Below, one piece after another: positions 1 to 7,942 of a DNA stretch of 20,847 nucleotides (position 1 is the first letter of the stretch; each line of letters starts with the position of its first letter). The notes under the pieces are model-generated. The model saw only the letters and a program-made list of their open reading frames with translations, was not told the DNA's origin and made no database searches. The position numbers and the translations under genes are program-made. Origin of the DNA: Bacteroides sp. CAG:530 (GTDB taxonomy: Bacteria; Bacteroidota; Bacteroidia; Bacteroidales; Bacteroidaceae); the NCBI GenBank assembly GCA_000434735.1, contig FR881205.1:1-20847 (forward strand), in the 5' to 3' direction.

Positions 1-1
1 T

Positions 2-61
2 CCTGAATATACCATCACTCCGCATGAATGGAGCTATGGCTTTGTTATCATGAAGAAATAA
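2..61 (+). CDS. C-terminal end of an unidentified protein (partial)
   Basis: The window opens inside an open frame whose last 19 codons read PEYTITPHEWSYGFVIMKK and end in TAA at 59-61. A strong hairpin terminator follows 23 bases later, which supports this as a real gene end. The tail has the look of the C-terminal beta-strand of a secreted or carbohydrate-active enzyme, but that is only an impression. Too little is present to name a family. Confidence 0.6.
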   Translation, partial: PEYTITPHEWSYGFVIMKK

Positions 62-83
62 TTTAAGTTTTATCATAGTCTGT

Positions 84-137
84 ATTGGCTCATCCGGTTT
101 TTATGTCTTCATAAAATCGGGTGAGCCAATTTTTTAT
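84..137 (+). terminator. Rho-independent terminator after the truncated upstream gene
   Basis: The arm ATTGGCTCATCCGG at 84-97 pairs with TCGGGTGAGCCAAT at 117-130, and a run of T follows at 131-135. The loop is about 19 nt. It sits just past the stop at 61, so it fits transcription termination of the first gene. Confidence 0.85.
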
Positions 138-155
138 TGCTCTGCCATAATGATG

Positions 156-255
156 AAGTCGTCTTACTTCGACCGATACGCACGTTCACATCGGTCGATA
201 CGAACGCTCACACCGACCGATACGAACGTTAGCACCGTTCGAAGTAAGACGACTT
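156..255. repeat. 17-bp inverted repeat enclosing three 22-bp direct repeats
   Basis: The outer arms AAGTCGTCTTACTTCGA (156-172) and TCGAAGTAAGACGACTT (239-255) are perfect reverse complements. The interior, 173-238, is exactly 66 bp, which is three 22-bp units. The heptamer CGATACG marks each unit, at 174, 196 and 218, and is followed by ACG and a variable tail. Alternating GACCGAT and ATCGGTC segments also allow smaller internal stems. The block lies between a terminator and the promoter of the next gene and encodes no plausible protein. It looks like a dispersed intergenic repeat or cruciform-forming element; its function is unknown. Confidence 0.85.
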
Positions 256-333
256 TGTTTAATATTATGCTTAATTTATGTTAGTAGAGTGGTTATATTC
301 TTTAAGAATAAGTCATTTATATTACACGCCAAT

Positions 334-366
334 ATTGATGTAAATCAGATAAAAAAGATATATTTG
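334..366 (+). promoter_or_regulatory. Bacteroidota-type promoter for the RSH gene
   Basis: A perfect -7 box TATATTTG (consensus TAnnTTTG) lies at 359-366. An ATTG at 334-337 is a possible -33 element, with a 21-bp spacer. Transcription would begin near 373 and leave a leader of about 45 nt before the ATG at 419. This is a consensus match only. Confidence 0.55.
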
Positions 367-418
367 CATGAAAATGGCGGGTGATAAATACATAATTAAT
401 TGCTAAAACAATACGGAT

Positions 419-2293
419 ATGGAAAGAATGTATGAAGAGAAGATTCAGGCCAGCGTGGAGAGTATTTTCACGATGTTGGCTAAGCGACTGGACGAAGAGC
501 AAATGAAGATGGTACGTGCGGCGTATAACTTTGCGGCGATGGCTCACAAGGACCAGAAGCGTAAAACTGGCGAGCCGTATATTATACATCCCATAGCCGT
601 GGCGCGTATCGTAGCCGAGGAGATGGGCTTGGGAGCGAACCCGGTGATGGCGGCATTCCTACATGACGTGATAGAAGATTGTCCATATACTATTGATGAT
701 ATCCGCGAACGTTTTGGCGATGACGTGGCTTTTCTTGTTGGGGTGGTTACTAAGCAGAAGAAGGCTAAGTACGATAAGTCTAAGCAGGTTGATAATTTCC
801 GTCAAATATTATCGTCGGTGCAGTTTGATGTGCGTGCCATATTGGTGAAGTTGGCCGACCGTCTTCATAATATGAGGACATTGAGCAGTATGCGTCCCGA
901 CAAGCAGATGAAGATAGCTTCTGAGACCGACTATTTCTATGCGCCTTTGGCTAATCGTCTCGGTTTGTATAATGTGAAGACAGAGCTTGAGAACTTGTCG
1001 TTCCGTTACCGCTGTCCTCGTGAGTATGACAAGCTAGAAAAACAGTTGGCCGAGCTTCAGTTGGCGGAAAAGGATGATGTAGATGCTTTCGTAGCCAAGG
1101 CACAGGAAATATTGGCAGCCAATGACATTGAGGCTCGCATCGAGTTGCGTATGCGTTCGCCTTACAGTATCTGGCGCAAGATGCAGGCTCATGGGTGCGA
1201 CTTCCATCATGTTGATGGCAAACACTACTTACGCATTATTTATAATGCCGACGGATTGCATGAGGAGAAAAAAATGAGTCTGCATATCTATTCCGTGCTT
1301 TCAGACAATTTCAAGGAGCGTCCATGCTCTGTAGTAAACTATATCAATGCGCCCAAGGAGAACGGTTATCAGAGTTTCCACGTCAAGGTGCTAAATACGC
1401 AAGGCACGTGGGAAGAGATACATATCTCGTCAGAGCGTATGATACGTAATAACCGTTTTGGTTGTACGGCCGAGCGTACAGAAGAGAACGTAAAGGCTTG
1501 GCTTGAGAAATTCAAGGAGGTGCTTAAAGACATCGCTTTCCACACCAATGAAATGGATTACATGGATGGTGTTACGGCATCGTTCTATTATGATAACATA
1601 ATCGCTTTCACACCAAAAGGAAGATGCATAGTGCTTCCAAAGGACGCCACGGCACTCGATTTCGCTTTTGAAATTCATACCCAGGTGGGGCTTCATGCTG
1701 TTTATGCACGCGTAAACGGTAAGCTGTCTTCGGTAAAGACTGTACTTCATCGTGGCGACTGTGTAGAGATAGGAACTGCCGATGATGCCATGCCCGAAGC
1801 TGATTGGCTCGGTCATGTGTTGACCTATAAGGCTAAGCGCAGTCTTGGCAGTTTTTTTGCCAACCGTCCTGTGATGGAGTATAAACGATGTACGTGTTGT
1901 CATCCTCTGCCTGGGGATGAAGTAATAGGATTCAAGGGTGCTGACGGAAAAATTACCTTGCATAAGCGCAATTGTCCTTCTGCTATACGATTGGCTTCGG
2001 AGCAGGGCGACTCTATTGTGGCGGTTAATTTTGAGGAGGACGATAGATTCCTATTTCCTGTGCGTATCTGCATACGCGGCGTAGACCGTCATCATCTGCT
2101 TAGTGATGTGGTGGCTTGCGTAACGGAGAAGCAGAATCTGTCTATCTCAAAGCTCGTCACAGAGACCAAAGACCGCATTGTGGAAACCACAGTAGACTTT
2201 GAGGTACATTCCGCCGAAGAGTTGCAGCAAGCCATAGACAGCATTGGCGAGATTAATAATGTGGATGAAGTGGCGAGAGTTGATATAGAATAA
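419..2293 (+). CDS. RelA/SpoT homologue, probable (p)ppGpp hydrolase with a degenerate synthetase site
   Basis: This is a long-type RSH stringent-response enzyme of 624 residues, somewhat shorter than the usual 700-740. The order is: HD hydrolase domain (about 20-200), synthetase-like domain (about 225-355), TGS (about 393-452), a Cys-rich zinc-finger-like segment with CTCCHPLPGD and HKRNCPSA (491-521), and a C-terminal ACT domain (about 546-620). The known hydrolase residues are all present: Arg48 and His57 in RKTGEPYIIHP, His82-Asp83 in FLHDVIED, and Asp147 in LADRLHNM. In the synthetase half, YSIWRKM (249-255) and ENGYQSFH (314-321) are kept. The Mg-binding Asp of the usual DLxAIR motif falls on Tyr270 in HYLRIIYNA, and EIQIRT has become EIHISS. 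The protein therefore probably degrades the alarmone rather than making it, with a second RSH elsewhere in the genome. The start ATG is close behind a good promoter; Met4 is an alternative. Confidence 0.93.
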   Translation: MERMYEEKIQASVESIFTMLAKRLDEEQMKMVRAAYNFAAMAHKDQKRKTGEPYIIHPIAVARIVAEEMGLGANPVMAAFLHDVIEDCPYTIDDIRERFGDDVAFLVGVVTKQKKAKYDKSKQVDNFRQILSSVQFDVRAILVKLADRLHNMRTLSSMRPDKQMKIASETDYFYAPLANRLGLYNVKTELENLSFRYRCPREYDKLEKQLAELQLAEKDDVDAFVAKAQEILAANDIEARIELRMRSPYSIWRKMQAHGCDFHHVDGKHYLRIIYNADGLHEEKKMSLHIYSVLSDNFKERPCSVVNYINAPKENGYQSFHVKVLNTQGTWEEIHISSERMIRNNRFGCTAERTEENVKAWLEKFKEVLKDIAFHTNEMDYMDGVTASFYYDNIIAFTPKGRCIVLPKDATALDFAFEIHTQVGLHAVYARVNGKLSSVKTVLHRGDCVEIGTADDAMPEADWLGHVLTYKAKRSLGSFFANRPVMEYKRCTCCHPLPGDEVIGFKGADGKITLHKRNCPSAIRLASEQGDSIVAVNFEEDDRFLFPVRICIRGVDRHHLLSDVVACVTEKQNLSISKLVTETKDRIVETTVDFEVHSAEELQQAIDSIGEINNVDEVARVDIE

Positions 2294-2350
2294 TGTAATA
2301 ATATACGTGTCTTTTAGAAGTTGTGCCCGACACGAATTAGGGTTGAGTGT

Positions 2351-3130
2351 ATGAAAAATATTCTTTTTGTGGCATTTATGCTTTTGGCGTCTATGACTTT
2401 TTATTCTTGTGACTCATCGAAGAAAGAATTGCGTGCCAATGTTGAATCTGTTAACTCAGAGTGCCCTATTGACTTGGGTATGTTTGGCGAGATATCAAGC
2501 ATGGAATTTAATGAGGATGAAGATGAAGTCGTTTTTACCATGACTATCAGTAAGGATATGCCTATTAAAATTTCAGCCTTAAACAAACTGAAGAATACTC
2601 TTAAAAGAGCGATGTTAGGATCATGGGCTGAGTCGGAGGATGGTATTAAGATGATGAAAGTAATAGCTAAAGCCGACTCAAAGATTACGATTGTTTTGCA
2701 AACCGAGGGCACGAATCAAAATGTTAAGATTAAAGTTTCGAAGGATGAGGTACGTGATTTGGCTGACGGAAAGATTGACCCTATTTCGCCTCGTGACTTG
2801 TTGGAAATCTATGTAACATCTACAAATGCTCAGTGCCCGATGCAGGTTGATGAATTGACAACCTTATCATCGGCTTCTCTTGAAGGAGACAATTTTGTTT
2901 ATAATTATAGCATAGACGAAAGTTCTATTTCTATGGCGAGTATAGAGGAAAACAGGGAGTCTATAAAAGCTAATCTGAAACAGGTTTTATCGGGTTCAGA
3001 CCCAACAATAAAGCAGATGGTAAGTGTATGCAAGAATGCTGATACTGGTATTTTATACAGATATGTGGGAGATATATCGGGTAATGTATGTATTATAAAG
3101 TTCAGTCCGTCAGAATTAAGTGATTTTTGA
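2351..3130 (+). CDS. Putative lipoprotein with two tandem copies of one domain
   Basis: The start at 2351 is preferred over an upstream TTG (2321) because it gives a clean signal sequence: MKN, a hydrophobic stretch to about residue 18, then Cys20 followed by Asp-Ser-Ser, as in an exported lipoprotein. The mature 259-residue protein carries two related halves of about 100 residues. Repeat A begins VNSECPIDLG (34-43) and ends with VSKDEVRDL (129-137). Repeat B begins TNAQCPMQVD (158-167) and ends with FSPSELSDF (251-259). Both share the N-x-x-C-P opening, a central run of acidic and aliphatic strands and a [LIV]K[QR]-rich helix. I do not recognise the family. It lies 57 bp after the RSH gene with no obvious promoter, so it may be co-transcribed, and a terminator follows it. 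An imperfect CGTGTC/GACACG stem lies in the gap at 2306-2334. Confidence 0.75.
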   Translation: MKNILFVAFMLLASMTFYSCDSSKKELRANVESVNSECPIDLGMFGEISSMEFNEDEDEVVFTMTISKDMPIKISALNKLKNTLKRAMLGSWAESEDGIKMMKVIAKADSKITIVLQTEGTNQNVKIKVSKDEVRDLADGKIDPISPRDLLEIYVTSTNAQCPMQVDELTTLSSASLEGDNFVYNYSIDESSISMASIEENRESIKANLKQVLSGSDPTIKQMVSVCKNADTGILYRYVGDISGNVCIIKFSPSELSDF

Positions 3131-3159
3131 TTTCTAATAATTGATAAGGATATATATAG

Positions 3160-3208
3160 AATAATAGCGGCTACAACTATATGGTTTATAGTTACAGCCG
3201 CTATTATT
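3160..3208 (+). terminator. Long hairpin terminator after the duplicated-domain lipoprotein
   Basis: A 22-nt arm (3160-3181) pairs with 3187-3208 apart from two adjacent mismatches. It is centred on AATAATAGCGGCT and AGCCGCTATTATT. The flanks are AT-rich without a clean T run. It is nearly symmetric, so it could act in both directions. Confidence 0.65.
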
Positions 3209-3240
3209 GTGTATTGCTTATAGATTTGAAGCTAAAATCA

Positions 3241-3270
3241 TTTGCCGTATGATAAATCTATGTAACTTTA
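3241..3270 (+). promoter_or_regulatory. Candidate promoter of the SDR-helicase-Nudix operon
   Basis: TTTG at 3241-3244 and TAACTTTA at 3263-3270 are 18 bp apart and match the Bacteroidota -33/-7 pattern with one mismatch in the -7 box. They lie 55 bp upstream of the dehydrogenase start. No other promoter-like sequence is evident up to 7652. Confidence 0.5.
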
Positions 3271-3324
3271 GCCTCTTAGAATGCGGCGACAATCGTTTTT
3301 GTATGGCTGCGTAAACTGAAATAC

Positions 3325-4065
3325 ATGGCACAAAAAATGAAAAAAGCAATAGTTGTAGGCGCTACTTCGGGAATAGGACTTGAAGTGGCTCGTCTTCTTG
3401 CAAAACGAGGATATAAAGTTGGTGTGGCAGGCCGACGTGTAGAGCGTCTTGCTGAGGCTGTAAAATCGACAGAAGGCATTGTTACATACCGACAGATAGA
3501 TGTGAACGATGAGAATGCGCCTATAAAACTCCGTGAACTTATAGCCGAACTTGGCGGCATGGATCTCTATTTTCATAGCTCGGGCATAGGGTGGGAGAAC
3601 TGCGAACTTGACATAGACCGTGAAATGAAGACGGTAGAGACTAATGCAGTAGGCTTTACCCGTATGGTGTCGGCTGCATATCGTTGGTTGGCAGATAATA
3701 ATAAGGAGGGACGTATAGCCTGCATTACATCCATAGCCCGTACACGCGGTCTTGGTGCAGCTCCGGCTTATTCGGCTACCAAGCGATTTCAGTCGCATTA
3801 TTTGGAATGCCTTTCGCAGCAAGCCCGAATGAGGGGTTTGAAAATACGCATCACCGATATCCGTCCGGGCTTTGTGGCTACCGACTTGATAGCCGGAAGT
3901 CATTTCCCCTTGCAACTGTCGGCAGAGAGTGTAGCGCGTACCATTGTTAAGGCTATAGAGCACGGCAAAGAGATAGTGACTATAGACTGGCGTTATCGTC
4001 TGCTCGTAGCGGCTTGGAGCTTCATTCCAAGATGGATGTGGATAAGAATAAAGTTTGCTAAATAA
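3325..4065 (+). CDS. Short-chain dehydrogenase/reductase (SDR family)
   Basis: A 246-residue classical SDR oxidoreductase that should use NAD(P)H on an unknown substrate. The Rossmann glycine motif GATSGIG is at 12-18, preceded by the AIVV strand. Arg37-Arg38 after the second strand suggest NADP(H) preference. Asp60-Val61 contact adenine in the family, SSGIG (85-89) replaces the usual NAG, Asn107 is the active-site Asn, Ser136 lies in ITSIA, and Tyr149-x3-Lys153 (YSATK) is the catalytic pair. The C-terminus (residues 222-246) is Trp/Arg-rich and hydrophobic, which may attach it to the membrane, as in some SDRs acting on lipids. Met5 is an alternative start. The gene ends 9 bp before the helicase gene, so the two probably share a transcript. 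Confidence 0.92.
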   Translation: MAQKMKKAIVVGATSGIGLEVARLLAKRGYKVGVAGRRVERLAEAVKSTEGIVTYRQIDVNDENAPIKLRELIAELGGMDLYFHSSGIGWENCELDIDREMKTVETNAVGFTRMVSAAYRWLADNNKEGRIACITSIARTRGLGAAPAYSATKRFQSHYLECLSQQARMRGLKIRITDIRPGFVATDLIAGSHFPLQLSAESVARTIVKAIEHGKEIVTIDWRYRLLVAAWSFIPRWMWIRIKFAK

Positions 4066-4074
4066 TCATAGATT

Positions 4075-7000
4075 ATGAAGGACACTAGTATATCGACCGG
4101 TGTTTACGAGCAGATAATAAATCGCCTCTTTCAATTGAAGTTGGATAAGGTAGACACTGAACGTTTTTATATAGGAAAGAAAATTATATCGAAAGATGAC
4201 GCAGTGCATATTCTGAGCAAATATCTGCAGCGTCTCATCGAAATAGCGTTTGTGGGCAGTCCAGAAGACCTGAACGTAAATAAATACACTGATTTTGTAA
4301 ACTCGGTCATTAAGACGTTAGGAAGGGAGTTTAGCGTAGATGATGCGGAACTCGATTTGATAGATGCTCAGAAAAGTATCCTTACTGCCGTAGTAGACCG
4401 TACGAATTGTGAATATCCGGATATAGAGAAACATTTGAGGGCCATTACGCCCGTTACATCACTGAGTCGAAGCGCACTGTTTTTTGGAGGCAGAGGTCCT
4501 GCCGATATGGAGAGCGAGTTGAACCGCGAAATTCTATGTGCCGACGAGATATGTTGGGTAGTATCTTTTATCAAAACAAGCGGATTAAATCTGCTTTGGA
4601 ATAGTTTGCGCAAATTCACAAGCGAAGGTAAGAAATTACGTATTATTACGACTACCTATACTGGAGCTACAGATTATGATGCCATAGCTCGACTTGCTAC
4701 GCTGCCTAACACCGAAATCAAGATTTCGTATGACGGGACACAAGACCGCCTACATGCCAAGTCATACATATTTCTTCGCAATTCAGGCTTTCATACAGCA
4801 TATATTGGCTCCAGCAATCTTTCTCATTATGCTTTGAAAGACGGAAAAGAGTGGAATTTCAAGGCTACTCAGTTCGAACTGCCTCAGGTAATAGAGGAAG
4901 TTCGAAATTCATTCGAGACATATTGGTGCGACACTACGTTCGAGGATTTCATACCCGGTGTAAGCGACGAGCGACTGAAGAAGGCACTTGGAACAGATTG
5001 GGAAATTCCTTTGCTCGATTTTTCGGCTCTCGATTTGATGCGTGCCAAAGATTATCAGCAAGAGATTCTAGAAAAATTAGATGTAGAGCGAAATGTACAC
5101 GGACATTTTCGTAATCTGGTGGTAGCTGCTACGGGAACAGGAAAGACGGTTGTCGCAGCTTTCGACTTTAAGCGTTATCGTGAGGCGCATCCCGACTGCC
5201 ATTTCCTCTTTATTGCACATCGTCAGGAGATTTTGCGTCAGGCCATGCAGACGTTCCGTATTGTGCTAGACGATCCTAATTTCGGCAGTGTGTGGGATGG
5301 CAATAACGAACCTTCCAACTATCAGCATGTTTTCGCCAGCAAGGATACGCTGCGTAATCGACTGGACGGTCTGAATCTAACCGAAGATTATTACGATTAT
5401 ATGGTAGTAGACGAGGTACATCACATCGTGGCTCCTACATACGTCAAGCTTATTACGTACTTTAAGCCAAAGATATTGCTTGGACTGACGGCAACACCAG
5501 AACGTACCAACGAACAAGAGGATATCACCGTATTTTTCGATGGCCACATTTCGGCTGAGATTCGTTTGCCGGCAGCTTTGAACGCAGGATTACTTGCGCC
5601 TTTCCATTATTATGGCATACCGGATAATGTAGACTTATCAGAGGTGAAATGGAGCGGGCACGGTTATGATATTTCAGAACTATCGCGCGTTTATACACAG
5701 AACGACTTCCGTACGGGACTTATTTTAAAGAAGATGCAAGAGTATATCGGGAGCACTCGTCTGCATAAAGTGCGTGCGCTTTGCTTCTGTGTAGACAAGG
5801 AGCACGCCAAGTTTATGAATGCCAAGTTTACGTTAGCAGGATTAAAGACCGACGTACTGACTAGCGATGATAGCACTAATCATCGTAATCTTGTGAAGAA
5901 GCAATTGCAAGCAGGAATAATTAACTATCTGTTTGTAGTTGACCTTTTTAATGAGGGTGTAGATATTCCAGAAGTTGATACCATCCTCTTTCTTCGTCCT
6001 ACAGAAAGTGCTACGGTGTTTATTCAGCAGTTTGGTAGAGGACTTCGTTTGCATAAAGATAAAGACCATCTCACCGTACTCGACTTTGTCGGACATTCGC
6101 GTGCGGAGTTCAGCTATAAGGAACGATTCGAATCATTGATAGGTCGTCATTCGCGCAGTATAAAAGAAGAGATAGAAGGCGGTTTTACAAATGCCCCTTT
6201 CGGTTGCAAGATTATTTTAGAAGAAAAAGCTAAAGAAGAAATCATTGCCAATATCGACGGTTATCTTCGAGGTTTGAACAGAAATCGGATAGTTAAGGAA
6301 ATAGCCGCTTACCACAATGTTTGCAGCGGAACATTTTCATTGCAAGGCTTCTTGGCTTACAGTCACGTGCCTTTTCATAAAGTATACGGCAGTCTTACAT
6401 GGGGCGAACTGTGTCATTTGGCAGGTGTGCGTACGGAAGTCTCGGTACACGCTTCACAGATAAAATACGCAGTGACAAAGAAGTGGCTGGCTACGGACTC
6501 GTTTTCATATTTTACGCAACTATTACGTTTTGCCGAATGTGGATTTAAATGTGATACTGCAATCTTTTCCGAACAAGAGAAGCGTTGCGCCGTGATGCTT
6601 TACTACGATTTGTTTGACCAAGCCGGGAATTACGCAAGTATAGATGAAATGTTTCGTGACATTGCTTCCGATGAATTGTTTGTAGAAGAGTTTAAGGAGA
6701 TAGTGTCTTATTTGAGAGACAGATGTTCTGCTCCCGAAAAGGAAGATAATTCGGTTTATAAGCAGTGGAATCCCTTGCGTTTGCATGGAGTTTACTCAAA
6801 AGCACAGATACAGGCGGCTCTTGGACTATCTACTATAGAAAGAAAATCATCTTCGCGCGAAGGCGTTGAACGCTTGAAAGATATAAAACTAGAAGCCATG
6901 TATGTAGACATTATCAAGAAACGCGAGGAAGGATCTATGACCGCATATAAAGACTATGCACAGAATCGTGAGTACTTTCATTGGGAGACGCAGAACCGAG

Positions 7001-7239
7001 TGCGCGAGGGCAGTAGAGAGGCAGAAGCGTATCGAAATGGCGAGAATAACATGCTATTGTTTGTAAGGCAGCAGGTAGAGCATCCCGACTATGGCTGCAG
7101 AATGGGCTTTACGTATCTGGGGCAGGTAACTCTGAAGAGCATTGAAGGTTCTAAGCCAATGCAGATAGTATGGCATTTAAACACCCCAATGTCGGAGGCG
7201 ACGTATGCCTTTGCTAGTCAGTATAAAGCTATTGGATGA
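4075..7239 (+). CDS. PLD-like nuclease / SF2 DEAD-DEAH helicase with DUF3427-type C-terminus
   Basis: A 1054-residue multidomain protein that should act on DNA or RNA in the cytoplasm. A phospholipase D-like domain (about 130-290) has LHAKSYIF (His227, Lys229) and GSSNLS (245-250), the HxK...GSxN signature; the Asp of a full HKD motif is replaced by Leu234. The helicase follows: Walker A ATGTGKT at 352-358, motif II DEVH (446-449), motif III LTATPER (471-477), the EGVDIPEVD region (627-635), and motif VI QQFGRGLR (651-658). The remaining 380 residues match in position and style the DUF3427 domain that accompanies PLD-helicases of this type. Related proteins are annotated as restriction-like or helicase proteins, and a role in DNA repair or anti-phage defence is possible but not shown. 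The last four bases overlap the Nudix start (ATGA). Confidence 0.92.
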   Translation: MKDTSISTGVYEQIINRLFQLKLDKVDTERFYIGKKIISKDDAVHILSKYLQRLIEIAFVGSPEDLNVNKYTDFVNSVIKTLGREFSVDDAELDLIDAQKSILTAVVDRTNCEYPDIEKHLRAITPVTSLSRSALFFGGRGPADMESELNREILCADEICWVVSFIKTSGLNLLWNSLRKFTSEGKKLRIITTTYTGATDYDAIARLATLPNTEIKISYDGTQDRLHAKSYIFLRNSGFHTAYIGSSNLSHYALKDGKEWNFKATQFELPQVIEEVRNSFETYWCDTTFEDFIPGVSDERLKKALGTDWEIPLLDFSALDLMRAKDYQQEILEKLDVERNVHGHFRNLVVAATGTGKTVVAAFDFKRYREAHPDCHFLFIAHRQEILRQAMQTFRIVLDDPNFGSVWDGNNEPSNYQHVFASKDTLRNRLDGLNLTEDYYDYMVVDEVHHIVAPTYVKLITYFKPKILLGLTATPERTNEQEDITVFFDGHISAEIRLPAALNAGLLAPFHYYGIPDNVDLSEVKWSGHGYDISELSRVYTQNDFRTGLILKKMQEYIGSTRLHKVRALCFCVDKEHAKFMNAKFTLAGLKTDVLTSDDSTNHRNLVKKQLQAGIINYLFVVDLFNEGVDIPEVDTILFLRPTESATVFIQQFGRGLRLHKDKDHLTVLDFVGHSRAEFSYKERFESLIGRHSRSIKEEIEGGFTNAPFGCKIILEEKAKEEIIANIDGYLRGLNRNRIVKEIAAYHNVCSGTFSLQGFLAYSHVPFHKVYGSLTWGELCHLAGVRTEVSVHASQIKYAVTKKWLATDSFSYFTQLLRFAECGFKCDTAIFSEQEKRCAVMLYYDLFDQAGNYASIDEMFRDIASDELFVEEFKEIVSYLRDRCSAPEKEDNSVYKQWNPLRLHGVYSKAQIQAALGLSTIERKSSSREGVERLKDIKLEAMYVDIIKKREEGSMTAYKDYAQNREYFHWETQNRVREGSREAEAYRNGENNMLLFVRQQVEHPDYGCRMGFTYLGQVTLKSIEGSKPMQIVWHLNTPMSEATYAFASQYKAIG

Positions 7240-7652
7240 TAAAGAATATGGAAGAGAAGAAAAAAATAGAGGTTGTGGCCGCTGTAATCTATGATGGCGA
7301 CAAAGTATTTGCCACGCAAAGAGGCTATGGTGATTGGAAAGATTGGTGGGAATTCCCCGGTGGAAAGATGGAAGTTGGAGAGACTCCAGAAGAGGCCCTT
7401 AATAGAGAGATACGTGAGGAGTTAGCAGCGGAAATCGCTGTAGGTAATTTGCTCACAACAGTGGAGTACGACTATCCGAAGTTTCATCTTACGATGCATT
7501 GTTATATGTGCAAGGTAGAAAGCGGAAACCTCACACTGCTTGAGCACGAAGCCTCGCGTTGGCTGAAACGAGATGAACTTAACTCAGTAAAATGGCTTCC
7601 AGCCGATGAAAAAGTGGTAATAGCATTAAAACAACTATGTCCCTTCTTATGA
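7236..7652 (+). CDS. Nudix hydrolase, MutT-like (deoxy)nucleoside triphosphate pyrophosphohydrolase
   Basis: A compact 138-residue Nudix enzyme. The Nudix box runs from Gly43: G-x5-E49-x7-R57-E-I-R-E61-E62-L, preceded by WEFPGGK (38-44) as in MutT-type sanitising enzymes. The only deviation is Ala at the late Gly position of the consensus. Such proteins hydrolyse NTPs or damaged dNTPs to the monophosphate with Mg2+; the substrate here cannot be read from sequence. The ATG overlaps the helicase stop (ATGA), so the two are probably translationally coupled and made in fixed ratio. Met5 at 7248 is an alternative start, but the coupling geometry favours the first one. The gene ends the operon. Confidence 0.92.
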   Translation: MIKNMEEKKKIEVVAAVIYDGDKVFATQRGYGDWKDWWEFPGGKMEVGETPEEALNREIREELAAEIAVGNLLTTVEYDYPKFHLTMHCYMCKVESGNLTLLEHEASRWLKRDELNSVKWLPADEKVVIALKQLCPFL

Positions 7653-7662
7653 AAATCTCTAT

Positions 7663-7702
7663 ACTTAGCCTAAGTATATAAAAACTTAACCTAAGAAGTT
7701 TT
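7663..7702. repeat. Twin 12-bp near-repeats with palindromic character after the Nudix gene
   Basis: ACTTAGCCTAAG (7663-7674) and ACTTAACCTAAG (7684-7695) differ at one base and start 21 bp apart. The first is part of a perfect 13-bp palindrome, ACTTAG-C-CTAAGT (7663-7675). The second lies inside AAAACTT...AAGTTTT (7681-7702), which can form a short weak hairpin. It is either a poor terminator for the upstream operon or a pair of protein-binding sites two helical turns apart. Confidence 0.5.
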
Positions 7703-7942
7703 CTTTGTGAGAATAAAGTAATTTTTTAAAACTCGTTCTCCGATTTTATCAAACGTTTATGGGGATAATCCATGTGTCAACAAAAAACAAGGACACCATG
7801 TGGATTTATAAATCCTATAGTTTGCAAAATGATGTGAGAAAGAAAAATACAAAAAACAAGATTTCTCTGTTAAGGGTAATTTGTTGCCCCCATTATAGAA
7901 AAATAGCCCAACGGCAAAAAACAATCAAATACAAGACCACAT
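7703..7942. other. AT-rich gap upstream of the orphan lipoprotein
   Basis: No convincing gene. A 65-codon open frame (7759-7956) exists, but its Lys/Ile/Asn-rich product looks like translated non-coding AT-rich DNA and it runs into the next gene. TATAGTTTG at 7816-7824 resembles a -7 box with one extra spacer base and is the only promoter candidate. That would leave a leader of about 110 nt before 7943. Confidence 0.4.

Noticed and set aside
156..255. CRISPR array
   Set aside because: The 22-bp units are contiguous with no unique spacers, and no cas genes are near.
1430..1963. 177-codon minus-strand frame inside the RSH gene
   Set aside because: It is fully contained in a clearly conserved enzyme, and its Ser/Thr/His-rich product has no domain character.
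3268..3963. 231-codon minus-strand frame opposite the SDR gene
   Set aside because: The SDR has all catalytic motifs; the antisense product is Cys/Ser/Tyr-rich and looks like a shadow.
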